DNA from: CAILZL01 sp963748005
GTDB lineage: Bacteria; Pseudomonadota; Gammaproteobacteria; Steroidobacterales; Steroidobacteraceae
Reading direction: 5' to 3'
Assembly (NCBI GenBank): GCA_963748005.1
Contig: CAVVHH010000002.1
Coordinates: forward strand, 2,108,001-2,172,000
Length of the DNA: 64,000 nt
In this document: positions 53,965 to 63,246 of the stretch, one piece after another
How positions within the stretch are numbered: position 1 is the stretch's first letter
How the letters are laid out: each line of letters begins with the position of its first letter
The notes under the pieces: generated by a model
The model's database searches: none
Told to the model about the DNA's origin: nothing
Seen by the model: only the letters and a program-made list of their open reading frames with translations
Translations under genes and position numbers: made by a program

Positions 53965-54996
53965 TATTGTGTCTCCCCCAAGAGATGCATGCAGTGTGTC
54001 ACGCCGGTGTTTATCTGTAAAAGCAAAGAAAGGTAAATGGCTTGATAAACCGCACAGCTTGAAAAAGTCACAGGATCAATGCGTTACAGGGTTGAATGCA
54101 ATGGCTCGCCGGTTCGAATCAACAGGAACTTATGCGTCGGAACCGAAAACTAATTCGGCGCTCTGGTGCCATTCGCCGCTGCAGGTCGAATTGTTTTCAC
54201 CGGAGCACTCAGACCAGTCGTAACCGAACCTGAGCAGAGGTTCCTGTAGGTTGGTGAGTTCAGCCGTCCTGAGCCCTTGGCAGGTTGTTGAAAAAGGACT
54301 GTCCTGCCCTTTTTCAACGTCGCATCACAAAGGGCGTGACTGTTGCTCGCTAACAAAATCATGAACTTGTCAGTTCCTGATTTCAGGCCTCGTTGCTTTT
54401 ACAGTGAGCCACGACCAGTTGCTGATGCGCAGCCAACGCTGCATGCCCAAGTATGCTGCGCAATCACGTCAATAGCCGGGACCGCATTCAGGATGCTCAC
54501 AGCACCCATTGCGATGCATCGCAATAGGAGTCACCTGCTTGCTTCCAGAGATGAGCGACGCTGCAGCTGCGCCGGTGGAGGTCATCCATGAGGAGATCAT
54601 CGATGAGGCAAAGCTGCGGATTGCGAAAAGATTGGTGAGCCTATTGAAATTCTTGTGTACGGATTCTTGCACGCTGTGTCCGCTGAATTCTTGGTAGGCT
54701 GCTGATGCCTGTCGTGCGTAGCCAATCCACGAGCAAGGCTTGAGGAATCGCAAGTATTGTTCACGGATCTTTTGAGCAGCGGTGGCATCCTGGTGCAACA
54801 ATCCGGGCGTGAACCTGTCTTGTGTGTCGGTCCTACGTATTGAACTCGCAATCATCACAGCAGACAGGGATCTATAACTTAACTTACACGTCTTGTCAGA
54901 GACTAGGCAGCAGCCCATGCGGACGCGGATTCCGATATGCCTCGAATCCAGCCCCGACATGGTTTTAAGCTTCAGCATTTCTTGGGGGATTACACG
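53965..54996. other. About 1-kb gap upstream of the TRAP transporter genes
   Basis: No supportable gene. It contains the perfect hairpin at 54287-54318 (separate entry). Open frames on the minus strand (54469-54978) and plus strand have no ribosome site or recognisable domain. The TRAP promoter should be in its right part. Confidence 0.4.
54287..54318. repeat. Perfect 11-bp hairpin, possible mobile-element end remnant
   Basis: GTTGAAAAAGG (54287-54297) and CCTTTTTCAAC (54308-54318) match exactly around a 10-base loop. The flanking word CAGGTTGTTGAAAAAGG resembles ends of insertion elements and dispersed repeats; no transposase is near. Confidence 0.45.
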
Positions 54997-56097
54997 ATGT
55001 ATCGCACCTTACTGATCGCGGCGTTCACCATCCTCGCCGGGTGTTCCAAATCAGAGTCGGGAGCTGGCGGGGCAGCTTCTCAGAAACCGGCCCAGACCAG
55101 GCCGACAAAGGAATTGATCTTCAATACCTACCTGCCGCCGATCGATCCAATTCGCATGGTGGCTGTTGATGATTTCAGCAGGCGGATCGAGCAGGAGTCG
55201 AATGGCACAATCAAGGTTTCCATTCCAGATTCCACACTGGCGCCCGCCAACCGGCAATGGGCAGTAGTGACCGACGGTGTCGCGGACATTGCCGTGATTG
55301 CCAATCATTCGCAGCGCGAAACGTTGTCGCTGCCGCTGATCGCCGATCTGGCGTTCAACAGCATTTCCGGCGAAGCCGCTTCGGTGGCATTGTGGAATAC
55401 CCAGAAGAAATACTTCGACGGCATCAACGAGTACGCCGATGTAAAGTTGCTGTCGATGTTCTCCATGCCGCCGTTCAGCATCAACAGCACCAAGCCCATC
55501 AACGGGTTCGGCAATTTCACTGGCATGAAGATCTGGGTCTCGGCAGGCGCCCAGACCGAGACGATCAAGGCGTTGGGGGCCATTCCGGTCTTCTCACCTT
55601 ATCCTCAGCTGTTTGAATACGCCTCCAAGGGCAACGTCGATGCGGTCATGGTGGGCCCGGGCACCATCAAGACAGCCAGCATTGGTGATTACGTGAAGTA
55701 CATGTCGCGTATTCCCGGCGGGTTTGGCGCAACGTCATTTTCCGTGATCATGAACAAGAATACCTGGGCCAGTCTTTCCGCAGACCAGCAGGCCGCCATC
55801 CAGCGCGCAGCCGAGGATCTGCCGCGACGTGTCGGTCGTCTCCTGGATGAGCGCAATGAAGAAGCGTTGCATGACCTGAAGCTGACCGTCAAAGACCTCG
55901 ATGCGGGCGTGGTGGCTGAAGTGCGTAAACGGGTGGCGCCGGTCGAGGCGGCCTGGATCGACTCCGCGGCCAAACGTGGGCTGGCCAATCCAGCTGGGGT
56001 ACTGGCCGCCTATCGCAGCGAGATGGCTGCCGTTGCCCAGGCAGCAGCGACTACCCCGCCGACCAGCACACCGGCTGCGCAGGCAACCGCACAGTAG
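54997..56097 (+). CDS. TRAP transporter substrate-binding lipoprotein (DctP family)
   Basis: 366 residues from ATG 54997 (GGGGG upstream). The lipobox TILAGCSK marks a lipoprotein (Cys near residue 15). The DctP fold is shown by YLPPIDPIRMVAVDDFSRRI, WAVVTDGVADIAVIANHS, GNFTGMKIWVSAGAQTETIK, and SKGNVDAVMVGPGTI. A lipoprotein TRAP binding subunit is less common than a soluble one. The C-terminus is a low-complexity Ala/Thr/Pro stretch. The two membrane subunits follow at 13 bp and then with overlapping codons. The ligand is likely a small organic acid. Confidence 0.88.
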   Translation: MYRTLLIAAFTILAGCSKSESGAGGAASQKPAQTRPTKELIFNTYLPPIDPIRMVAVDDFSRRIEQESNGTIKVSIPDSTLAPANRQWAVVTDGVADIAVIANHSQRETLSLPLIADLAFNSISGEAASVALWNTQKKYFDGINEYADVKLLSMFSMPPFSINSTKPINGFGNFTGMKIWVSAGAQTETIKALGAIPVFSPYPQLFEYASKGNVDAVMVGPGTIKTASIGDYVKYMSRIPGGFGATSFSVIMNKNTWASLSADQQAAIQRAAEDLPRRVGRLLDERNEEALHDLKLTVKDLDAGVVAEVRKRVAPVEAAWIDSAAKRGLANPAGVLAAYRSEMAAVAQAAATTPPTSTPAAQATAQ

Positions 56098-56110
56098 AAC
56101 TGAGGGTGAC

Positions 56111-56626
56111 ATGGCTGCGCCAACAACAGAACCGCTTGCAACGCCACCGGGTGCGCTGGCAGACAGGCTCTACAAACTGGTCATGTTCATTGCCTGCACC
56201 GCCATTACCGCAATGATGGCGGTGACTTTTGTCGATGTGCTCGGGCGGCACCTGTTTTCCGCAGTACCGGGCGCCAGCGAAATCATTTCCATGTTGCTCG
56301 GCGTTTCTTTCTATGCCGGGATGTCGGCTGTGCAGCGTACTGGCGCGCATATTGCGGTCGGCATTCTGGTCGACCGCTATCCACCGGTCTGGTTGAAGAT
56401 CGAAGCGGCTGTCACACGCGTGATTTCCGCTTTGGCGATGGCGCTGATTGCGTGGCTGGTCATCAATGATGCGGGCAAGCTGCGGGCGGCGCGTACCATC
56501 AGTGAGTACCTGGGCCTGCGCATTGCATATCTGGCGTATTTCATGGGCGTGCTCGGGTTCATTGCCACGTTCTGGGCAATCAGGGGATCGCACGGCGTAC
56601 CGGGTGCTCCTGGGACAAAGCGATGA
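56111..56626 (+). CDS. TRAP transporter small permease (DctQ family)
   Basis: 171 residues from ATG 56111 (GAGGGTGAC upstream). Four membrane helices are expected, and the helix 1-2 area reads LYKLVMFIACTAITAMM and VDVLGRHLFSAVPGASEII, the typical DctQ pattern. It begins 13 bp after the DctP stop, and its stop overlaps the start of the large permease (ATGA at 56623-56626). It forms the inner-membrane complex with DctM. Confidence 0.9.
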   Translation: MAAPTTEPLATPPGALADRLYKLVMFIACTAITAMMAVTFVDVLGRHLFSAVPGASEIISMLLGVSFYAGMSAVQRTGAHIAVGILVDRYPPVWLKIEAAVTRVISALAMALIAWLVINDAGKLRAARTISEYLGLRIAYLAYFMGVLGFIATFWAIRGSHGVPGAPGTKR

Positions 56627-57942
56627 CGATGATCATATTGACAGTTTTCATCGCGATGCTCGCGACGATGCTGCTCACCCGCGTGCCGCTGGGATTCATT
56701 CTGTTGCTCAGCGGCATGGGTGGCGTCGCGGCCATTCATCCGCGCGGCATGGCGGCGGCGATTACCATTGCGCAGAACCAGTTCATGGCGCTGGCCACCA
56801 ACTATCAGTTTTCGGTACTGCCGCTGTTTCTGTTGATGGGCCTGTTCGTCGCACGTGCCGGGCTGGCCGATGAGTTGTTCGACGCCGCCAATCGCTGGCT
56901 TGGCCATCGCCGCGGCGGGCTGGCGATGGCGACCATCGTTTCCTGCGCGGCTTTTTCCTCACTGTCGCACAACTCGGCCGCGTCCACGGCAACAATGGGT
57001 CGTATTGCCCTGCCGGTGATGCGGCGTTACGGATACTCGTACGGATTCAGTGCTGGCACGATTGCCGCCGGCGGTACGCTGGGTCTCATCATCCCGCCCA
57101 GTGGTGCGATCATCATCTACGGCCTGCTGACCGAAACCAACCTGGATGATCTGTTCATGGCGGCACTGGTGCCGGCGATGCTGCAGATCCTGTTCTATGT
57201 CGCGGTGATCGGTCTGATCGCCTTGCTGCAGCCGCACCGCCTGCCTGCCGGATCGCGCTCGACCGGGAGTGAGCGACTGCAGGCGCTGAAAGCAGTCTGG
57301 GGTGTGATCCTGCTGTTCATGTTGATCGTGCTGGGCATCTTCTTCGGCATCTTCACCACCACCGAAGCGGGCGGTATCGGTGCGGGCGGCGCGCTGTTGT
57401 TTGCCATTGCGCGTGGCAAGATGAACTGGAAGATCTTTGTCGAGTGTCTGGCGGATACGGCGAAGGTGGCCAGCATGATCTACTTTGTCGCGGCTGGCGC
57501 GCTGGTATTGAATCAGTTCATCAATCTGGCGGGTGTCCCCGGAGATGTGGTCGCGTACATCCAGAGCCTGAACCTGTCGCCGCCCGCGGTGGTGCTGGCG
57601 CTGCTGTTGTTCTATCTCCTGCTAGGCATGTTTCTGGATGGTTTCGCCATGATTTTCCTGACCGTGCCCGTGGTGGTGCCCGTGATCACGGGGCTGGGTT
57701 TTGATCTGGTCTGGTGGGGCATCGTGATGGTCATCGTGGTCGAGATGGCGCTCATCTCGCCACCCGTGGGCATGAACATATTCATCCTCAAAGGCTCGAT
57801 GCCCGAGGTGCCGCTGGTGGATATTTATCGTGGCATCCTGCCGTACTACGCAGCCGATGTCCTGCGTCTGTTGTTTCTGGTGTTGGTGCCCACACTGGCA
57901 CTATGGTTGCCGTCAGTGATGCGATCTTTCGGCGAAACCTGA
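56623..57942 (+). CDS. TRAP transporter large permease (DctM family)
   Basis: 439 residues from ATG 56623, overlapping the DctQ stop. About 12 membrane helices. DctM features are RVPLGFILLLSGMGGVAAI, LPLFLLMGLFVARAGLADEL, LSHNSAASTATMGRIALPVM, and IPPSGAIIIYGLLTETN, and near the end VVVPVITGLGFDLVWWGI and SPPVGMNIFILKG. Uptake is driven by a sodium or proton gradient. A VOC gene and a core-MetE gene follow in the same direction. Confidence 0.92.
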   Translation: MTMIILTVFIAMLATMLLTRVPLGFILLLSGMGGVAAIHPRGMAAAITIAQNQFMALATNYQFSVLPLFLLMGLFVARAGLADELFDAANRWLGHRRGGLAMATIVSCAAFSSLSHNSAASTATMGRIALPVMRRYGYSYGFSAGTIAAGGTLGLIIPPSGAIIIYGLLTETNLDDLFMAALVPAMLQILFYVAVIGLIALLQPHRLPAGSRSTGSERLQALKAVWGVILLFMLIVLGIFFGIFTTTEAGGIGAGGALLFAIARGKMNWKIFVECLADTAKVASMIYFVAAGALVLNQFINLAGVPGDVVAYIQSLNLSPPAVVLALLLFYLLLGMFLDGFAMIFLTVPVVVPVITGLGFDLVWWGIVMVIVVEMALISPPVGMNIFILKGSMPEVPLVDIYRGILPYYAADVLRLLFLVLVPTLALWLPSVMRSFGET

Positions 57943-57976
57943 GCTGAATCAATTTACATCTGTCGGAGGGTTGGAG

Positions 57977-58438
57977 ATGGAAGAGCCCAAGAAGTCAATC
58001 AATCACATCGTGTTCAATGTGCACGATCTCGAAGCCGCAGTGAAGTTCTACACTGAAGTCGTCGGCATGAAACTGGTGCTCAAGTTCGAGGACCGGAAAA
58101 TGGCGTTTCTGTCCTTTGGCGGCAAGCACCACGACATCGGTCTGTTCCAGGTCGGTGGCACGCCGGAACATGACCGGCAGTGGCACGGTTTCAATCATCT
58201 CGCCATGGAATACGAGGGCGGTCCGGAAGTCCTCGACAGCCTGCATGAGCGCCTGAAGGAAAAAGGCGCCAGGATCGACAACATTGAAGGCCACAACGCC
58301 GGTCGTCACAAGAGCGTCTACTTCTTTGATCCCGACGGCAACCGCCTGGAGTTTTACTGGGAGAACCCCGAGTGGCAGAAGCAAGCTTCGCAGGGCGGCG
58401 CCTGGCAGCAGGGCGGCTTCACCGCCGGCAAGAAATAG
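57977..58438 (+). CDS. VOC-family (glyoxalase-like) protein
   Basis: 153 residues from ATG 57977 with GGAGGGTTGGAG in front. One VOC module with the full metal set: INHIVFNVHDLEAAVKFYTE (His), QWHGFNHLAMEY (His) and SVYFFDPDGNRLEFYWEN (Glu). Such proteins are glyoxalases, dioxygenases or isomerases. It lies 34 bp after the TRAP permease and 78 bp before the core-MetE gene, so it belongs to that transcription unit. The C-terminus has a Gly/Gln-rich tail. Confidence 0.85.
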   Translation: MEEPKKSINHIVFNVHDLEAAVKFYTEVVGMKLVLKFEDRKMAFLSFGGKHHDIGLFQVGGTPEHDRQWHGFNHLAMEYEGGPEVLDSLHERLKEKGARIDNIEGHNAGRHKSVYFFDPDGNRLEFYWENPEWQKQASQGGAWQQGGFTAGKK

Positions 58439-58516
58439 CCGGTGACAGCTGTGTACTTACGTATGGGCGATCTGGTCCCGGCACTGTGAAGACAAGAAAC
58501 GAGTGGAGCAACGAAC

Positions 58517-59638
58517 ATGGCGAACCCAAAGAAATATCGAGCCGATCAGATTGGCAGCCTGCTACGTCCGCCGGAACTGCTCAAGGCGCGCGCTGAATTT
58601 GCCGCCGGTCGGCTTGATGAAGCGGGCCTGCGTGAGGCGGAAGACGCGGCCATTCGGCAGGTGTTGCTGCTGCAGCAAGAGTCTGGCATTGATGTGTTGA
58701 CCGATGGTGAATTCCGGCGCTCGGATTTTCGCGCTGGTTTTGCCGATGCCGTTGATGGCATGCACACCGACGAGGGCGGCAGCGTGTGGCACAGTGCTGA
58801 AGGCGACAAAAAAATTCCGGTGAAGGTGTGGTATGTGGACGGCAAGCTGCACCAGCGGCGACGTCTCACCGAACGCGAGGTCGGCTTTCTGCGCGCGAAC
58901 ACGAAGTTGCCGACGAAAGTCACGCTCATTTCTCCCGGCTTCATGGCCGGACGTTCATTCAAGCAGGGCGTCACTGATCGCTTCTACAGCAATGTCCGTG
59001 AGCTGGCAGACGAGATAGTGGCCATCACGCGTCGTGAAATAGAAGCGTTGATTGCCGATGGAGTGCAATACATCCAGATCGACAATCCCGGATACGCTTA
59101 CTTCCTCGACAGGAAGAATCGCGACAAGCTCAAAGCCGCAGGGCAGGATCCTGACCGTGCGTTTCAGGACATGCTCGAGACGGATCTCGCTGCGCTCAAG
59201 GACTTGAACAAGCCGGAAGGTTGCTGCATCGGCATCCACATTTGTCGCGGCAACAACGCGAGCTACTGGCTCAATGAAGGTGACTACGAGCCGATCGCGG
59301 ACAAGCTGTTCAACACGTTGCCGGTAGACCGGTTCTTGTTGGAATACGACGATGCAAGATCAGGCGGGTTCGAGCCGCTGCGCTTCGTGCCGAAAGACAA
59401 GGTGGTCGTACTGGGCCTGATCAGCACCAAGACAGCGGCGCTTGAGGATGTTGACATGCTGCTTGATCGTATTGACGCCGCAGCGGAAATCGTTGAGCCG
59501 GACAATCTGGCCATCAGTCCGCAATGCGGTTTTGCCACTCACGCGGAAGGCGGCAATAGCCTCGCCATTGATGAGGAGCGGCGTAAGTTGCAGCTGACCG
59601 CAAGCGTGGCGCGCCGGTTCTGGGGAATTGAGCTGTAA
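58517..59638 (+). CDS. Core-MetE-like methyltransferase (catalytic domain only)
   Basis: 373 residues from ATG 58517 (GGAGCAACGAAC upstream). It matches the C-terminal catalytic barrel of cobalamin-independent methionine synthase: ADQIGSLLRPPELL, GIDVLTDGEFRRSDF, YIQIDNPGYAYFL, and zinc ligands H241 and C243 (IHICRGN), E276 (LLEYDD) and C337 (SPQCGFATH). There is no N-terminal MetE half. Such short proteins may take methyl groups from donors other than folate polyglutamate. It is paired with a VOC gene just as the altered copy at 43664-44542 is, and follows a TRAP importer. A demethylase or methyltransferase in aromatic catabolism is a reasonable guess. Confidence 0.85.
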   Translation: MANPKKYRADQIGSLLRPPELLKARAEFAAGRLDEAGLREAEDAAIRQVLLLQQESGIDVLTDGEFRRSDFRAGFADAVDGMHTDEGGSVWHSAEGDKKIPVKVWYVDGKLHQRRRLTEREVGFLRANTKLPTKVTLISPGFMAGRSFKQGVTDRFYSNVRELADEIVAITRREIEALIADGVQYIQIDNPGYAYFLDRKNRDKLKAAGQDPDRAFQDMLETDLAALKDLNKPEGCCIGIHICRGNNASYWLNEGDYEPIADKLFNTLPVDRFLLEYDDARSGGFEPLRFVPKDKVVVLGLISTKTAALEDVDMLLDRIDAAAEIVEPDNLAISPQCGFATHAEGGNSLAIDEERRKLQLTASVARRFWGIEL

Positions 59639-59655
59639 GGAAACCTGGGTTGGCG

Positions 59656-59684
59656 GTCGCGAGCAAGCTGCCTTGTTTCGCGAC
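59656..59684 (+). terminator. Hairpin after the core-MetE-like gene
   Basis: GTCGCGA (59656-59662) and TCGCGAC (59678-59684) are an exact inverted pair between convergent genes. No U-run follows. The 59639-59856 gap otherwise shows nothing. Confidence 0.35.
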
Positions 59685-59856
59685 TGGTGCGCACTAGGCA
59701 ACTGCGAGTTTCAGCATAAGGCGGCGGCTGGCTGCCGTTGGCCATGGATGCCATTCGAGCATTGCGCCGAAGCAGTCTGCAACCCGCGCTGATCTATGAC
59801 TGCACCGACGGATGGCTCGGCAAGCCCGGTGCACTGAAAGCGCAACCGAGAGGCGA

Positions 59857-60723
59857 TTACGGCATCTGTCGCATCTCGGCCATGACGCCCGTGAGGCCCC
59901 TGGCCACGTGCAGTTCGCCCCAGCCAAATTCGGTACGCAACATCTTTTCAACATCGGCGGGCGTCGCCTTCTGCACTACCATCTCGTGCACACGATTGCG
60001 CAGCGTCACGGTGAGCTCCCGGAATCTTTTCACGTCTTCTTTGTTCGCCACGACGCCATGGCCGGGAATGGCGATGTCGAAGTCGAGTCCGAGTAAGCCG
60101 TCGACTGTCTTTGTCCATTCCTTCGCGCTGCCACCGGCGGCGTAGTCGATCAGTTCCGGCGTCCCCTTGCCGGTGACGTACAGGTCACCAGTCGCGAGGG
60201 TACGATCCGCGGGGAAGTACGCGACGATGTCGCCGTTGGTATGACCTCTGCCGAAGTAGTAGAGCTCCACCTTCTTGCCGCCCAGAATCACATTGGCCCG
60301 CTGCTCGAAGGTGACCGTCGGTTGCCCCGCAAACCGCGACTCGATCATGTTCTGGCGTGCGTTTTCCGAGGCGACGACCACGGCACCGGCGCGTTGCAGC
60401 TGCGGGTTGCTGCCGGTGTGATCATTGTGGTGGTGCGTGTTGATCAGGTACTTGATAGGCTGGTTGGTGATGGCTTTCACCGCAGCGACAATGTTGTCGT
60501 AATCCAGTGGGTCCTTGGCGTCGATGAGGATGACGCCCTCGCTGGTGATCAGCGCCGTGATGTTGCCCGGTGCGCCGGGGTTGTTGAAAACGTACAGGTC
60601 GTCCTTCACCTTGACTGTCTCGAACTTGGTCGGCGCCGTTCTCTGTTGCCCGTGGAGGTGCGCGCCGAAGAGTATCAGCGCAACGCCGACAACCGTCATG
60701 TGTACGAGTAGTCGTTTGTTCAT
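59857..60723 (-). CDS. Secreted MBL-fold metallo-hydrolase
   Basis: 288 residues from ATG 60723; an upstream in-frame start at 60777 is possible, but the signal peptide begins here (LLVHMTVVGVALILFG). The metallo-beta-lactamase set is complete: YLINTHHHNDHTGSNP (HxHxDH), FGRGHTNGDIVAYFP, ATGDLYVTGKGTPE and IAIPGHGVVAN. This is the glyoxalase II/beta-lactamase superfamily with a dinuclear zinc site. Substrate unknown; lactone or ester hydrolysis fits. It is divergent from the DUF6152-type gene. Confidence 0.85.
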   Translation of the reverse strand: MNKRLLVHMTVVGVALILFGAHLHGQQRTAPTKFETVKVKDDLYVFNNPGAPGNITALITSEGVILIDAKDPLDYDNIVAAVKAITNQPIKYLINTHHHNDHTGSNPQLQRAGAVVVASENARQNMIESRFAGQPTVTFEQRANVILGGKKVELYYFGRGHTNGDIVAYFPADRTLATGDLYVTGKGTPELIDYAAGGSAKEWTKTVDGLLGLDFDIAIPGHGVVANKEDVKRFRELTVTLRNRVHEMVVQKATPADVEKMLRTEFGWGELHVARGLTGVMAEMRQMP

Positions 60724-60854
60724 AAGCGCGAGTGTAACGTGAGCACGATGGTGAGCAGGTATATCTGGACTGATCAAACGAGTAAACCCAGCATTCCGGA
60801 ACCTTCAACAGCGAGCGGTCCGTGCAGTGACATCAAATTAATCTGGAGGTGCCT

Positions 60855-61247
60855 ATGAAGCTGAAGTTTCTTGGCCTTGAAGCCATCGTCGCCTTGGTTG
60901 CGCTGCCTGCTGTTGCGCATCACTCGTTCGCCATGTTCGATGCCGACAAAACGACGACCGTGGAAGGTACGGTCAAACGATTCCAATGGGCGAATCCCCA
61001 CAGCTGGATCTATCTTACCGTTCCTGATGCCAAGGGTCAGCCTGAGGAGTGGGCCATCGAACTTGGGGCGCCCAATGGCCTGGTTAAACAGGGCTGGACC
61101 CCCAAGACCCTGACACCGGGCATGAACATCAAGGTTCTGCTCCACCCCCTTCGGGATGGCAGAGCCGGTGGTCAGTTCCTGTCGGCAACTCTCCCTGACG
61201 GCAAGCAGCTGGTCAGTCCAAGTCAAACTCCAGGTTCGGGCGACTAA
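60855..61247 (+). CDS. Secreted DUF6152-type protein
   Basis: 130 residues from ATG 60855 with GGAGG five bases upstream. Signal peptide cut near AVAHH. The mature start HHSFAMFDADKTTTVEGTVK and the word WANPHSWIYLTV are typical of the DUF6152 family of small exported proteins, whose role is unknown. It is convergent with a secreted protein gene that ends at 61326. It often occurs near secreted proteins like the next two, an impression only. Confidence 0.75.
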   Translation: MKLKFLGLEAIVALVALPAVAHHSFAMFDADKTTTVEGTVKRFQWANPHSWIYLTVPDAKGQPEEWAIELGAPNGLVKQGWTPKTLTPGMNIKVLLHPLRDGRAGGQFLSATLPDGKQLVSPSQTPGSGD

Positions 61248-61325
61248 GCCGCTTGCCTGACACTGCCCGGACAGGCGCTGACGAAATACTGCAGACGATC
61301 TCGCGGCCCGATGGCCCTGATGAAA

Positions 61326-62360
61326 TCAGAAATCCGGCGTAAGAGCTTTCTGCATGGGCTCAAGTCCGGTATTGAACACATCCTCGTTACCCGCCGCGCA
61401 GATCCTGTCCTGTTCGCTCAGTGGATAACTGGTCACTACGTAGCGTGGCCGCCTTGCACTCCACGGTTGATAGAACGCGCCTGGATCGTTCACGGTGAAG
61501 CTGGTATCCAGCCCCTTGCCTGAATTGATTACCCGGAAACGTTCGACCACATGTATCTGCGTCGAATGCGGCGTGCGGTACATGTCGACCAGGGTCTTGT
61601 CGTTCATGCCAATAGTATCGACCACCAGCGTATCGCCTTCGTAGCGCCCCACGGATTCGCCATACCACGTCGGTTGCAGATTTTTCGAATGCGGTACATT
61701 CATGTAGATGTGCCGTGTGTACTTTCCTGCGTACATCACGACCTCGTCGGGCGTCTGGATGATGTACAGGGGATGGCGGATTTCATCGAAGGCCGGAATA
61801 CCGACTTCCCAGCATCGTGCCATGCGTGGCTGCGTATTCTTGCCGGCCAGTGCCAGCTCATTCTGCTTCTTCAGTGCTTCGAACGCCCAGGGCTTCAGGT
61901 TTCTTGCGGCGGCGTCCTCCAGGCCCGCAATTCGTACCGTGCTGCCTTTGCCCACGCCGGCACGCTGACTCGAATTGCTGAAGTAGGGATGCTGTGGATC
62001 ATCAGTGATCGGGCCGATACCACTCGCGGGCGGGATATATTGACCGGCAATCCGGGTCTGCAGATAAGCCCTGACCTTGTCAGGTGGCACACCGCGGATG
62101 AGCGCTGCCTGGATGTGCTCAGGGCCATTGAGAAAATCTGCAGGCAGAAAATCTTCAGGCGGTACGTCGGCGCCATTGCCCCTGCCGCCGCCGCCGCTCC
62201 AGCCTGCTCCATAGGGCAGCATCAGTGGCGGAATGAGCGCGTTCTGCGTCGCCGCAGCGGCAGGCTGTGCAGCGCGCGCCAATTCCGCGGCCAGGATTGC
62301 GACCGCGAGCCCACAGGCAAGAGCACTACTCGCCTTCAGGTCATGAAATCTGATGAACAT
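61326..62360 (-). CDS. Secreted protein of unknown function (related to next gene)
   Basis: 344 residues from ATG 62360. Signal peptide followed by a Gly-rich stretch. The C-terminal half has the word VGRYEGDTLVVDTIGMNDKT, then MYRTPHSTQIHVVERFRV and IYIIQTPDEVVMY-like beta segments earlier. The gene at 62413 has the matching words GHYEGGVLVIQSKGFND and LPHSDKLQTTERVR, so the two share one beta-domain and are distant paralogues. No enzymatic motif is visible. 52 bp separate the two genes. Confidence 0.65.
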   Translation of the reverse strand: MFIRFHDLKASSALACGLAVAILAAELARAAQPAAAATQNALIPPLMLPYGAGWSGGGGRGNGADVPPEDFLPADFLNGPEHIQAALIRGVPPDKVRAYLQTRIAGQYIPPASGIGPITDDPQHPYFSNSSQRAGVGKGSTVRIAGLEDAAARNLKPWAFEALKKQNELALAGKNTQPRMARCWEVGIPAFDEIRHPLYIIQTPDEVVMYAGKYTRHIYMNVPHSKNLQPTWYGESVGRYEGDTLVVDTIGMNDKTLVDMYRTPHSTQIHVVERFRVINSGKGLDTSFTVNDPGAFYQPWSARRPRYVVTSYPLSEQDRICAAGNEDVFNTGLEPMQKALTPDF

Positions 62361-62412
62361 GACAAGTTTCCTGTTTCATTCGGTTGAACGCAGCGCGGAA
62401 TTCTTTGATTGA

Positions 62413-63195
62413 TCAGGGAAACAGGCCCTTGGCACGTTGCTCACGTATTTCGCGAATGCCCTTGATATGCGAAATATCGCGATGCGGTTCGCCGCAGACG
62501 TATTCCTGCAGACGCAGGCCGGGGCGACGCTCATAGACGAAGCGCACCTGCCAATCCTTGCTGTAGTACTCCGGGTCATGGATCGTGACGATGTCTTCAA
62601 GCTGAGTACCAATCTTGCGCACCCGCTCGGTGGTCTGCAGCTTGTCACTGTGCGGCAGTCCGCTGGAATCGAGAAAGGTTTGATCGTTGAAGCCCTTGCT
62701 CTGGATCACCAGCACGCCACCTTCATAGTGGCCGGTTGAATAGCCTTCGTATACCGGGTTGACGAGTATCTCCTCGTCACTCGGCAACGGCTTGTTCAGC
62801 GCCACTACGCGCACCTGATTGTTCAGTTCATGCACGATGGTCACCTGCCCTGGAGGCAGTTGATAGACCTGAAAGGGATAAGGTGTCGACAGCAGCCGCG
62901 GGATGCCATCCGGCAGGCAGTACGTACGAGTCGGATCGTCGAGGGATTTGTCGCGCAGGCCGGCGCGATTCATTTCATAGGCAGCCTTGCCGGCCTCGTT
63001 CAAGGGTGGTTCACCGCCACCCATCGGCTGCAACTTTGCGTGATATTCAGTGGCCCAGTAGGTGCCGGAAAGATCGGCAGTTACTTCAGGCAAGGCCGGC
63101 GTTTTTGCTCCTTTCTGTTCTGCTGACAAGGCAACCGAATGGATGCCAAACGCCAGCACAATGGCCAGCGCATTAGAAAGCCCGACTGCACGCAT
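62413..63195 (-). CDS. Secreted protein of unknown function (related to previous gene)
   Basis: 260 residues from ATG 63195. Signal peptide cut near ALSAEQ. It contains CLPDGIPRLLSTPYPFQVYQ, GQVTIVHELNNQVRVVAL, then the shared word GHYEGGVLVIQSKGFND and LPHSDKLQTTERVRKI, ending with an Arg/Lys-rich tail. The pattern (Cys-Pro start, then lipocalin-like strands, then His-containing turn) is seen in exported proteins of soil proteobacteria and acidobacteria; function unknown. It lies between the TonB receptor and the previous gene, all on the minus strand, so they may be expressed together. Confidence 0.65.
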   Translation of the reverse strand: MRAVGLSNALAIVLAFGIHSVALSAEQKGAKTPALPEVTADLSGTYWATEYHAKLQPMGGGEPPLNEAGKAAYEMNRAGLRDKSLDDPTRTYCLPDGIPRLLSTPYPFQVYQLPPGQVTIVHELNNQVRVVALNKPLPSDEEILVNPVYEGYSTGHYEGGVLVIQSKGFNDQTFLDSSGLPHSDKLQTTERVRKIGTQLEDIVTIHDPEYYSKDWQVRFVYERRPGLRLQEYVCGEPHRDISHIKGIREIREQRAKGLFP

Positions 63196-63246
63196 ACCAA
63201 CACCAACTTGATTACAAAAACTTCCTGTAGCGAGAATGAATGATTG

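Noticed and set aside
54108..54122. The word GGTTCGAATC, like a tRNA T-loop
   Set aside because: No acceptor stem, anticodon arm or CCA-type end surrounds it, so it is a chance match and not a tRNA or attachment site.
54469..54978. A 169-codon minus-strand open frame in the gap before the TRAP genes
   Set aside because: No ribosome site, no recognisable domain and a composition unlike its neighbours. A degraded gene cannot be fully excluded.
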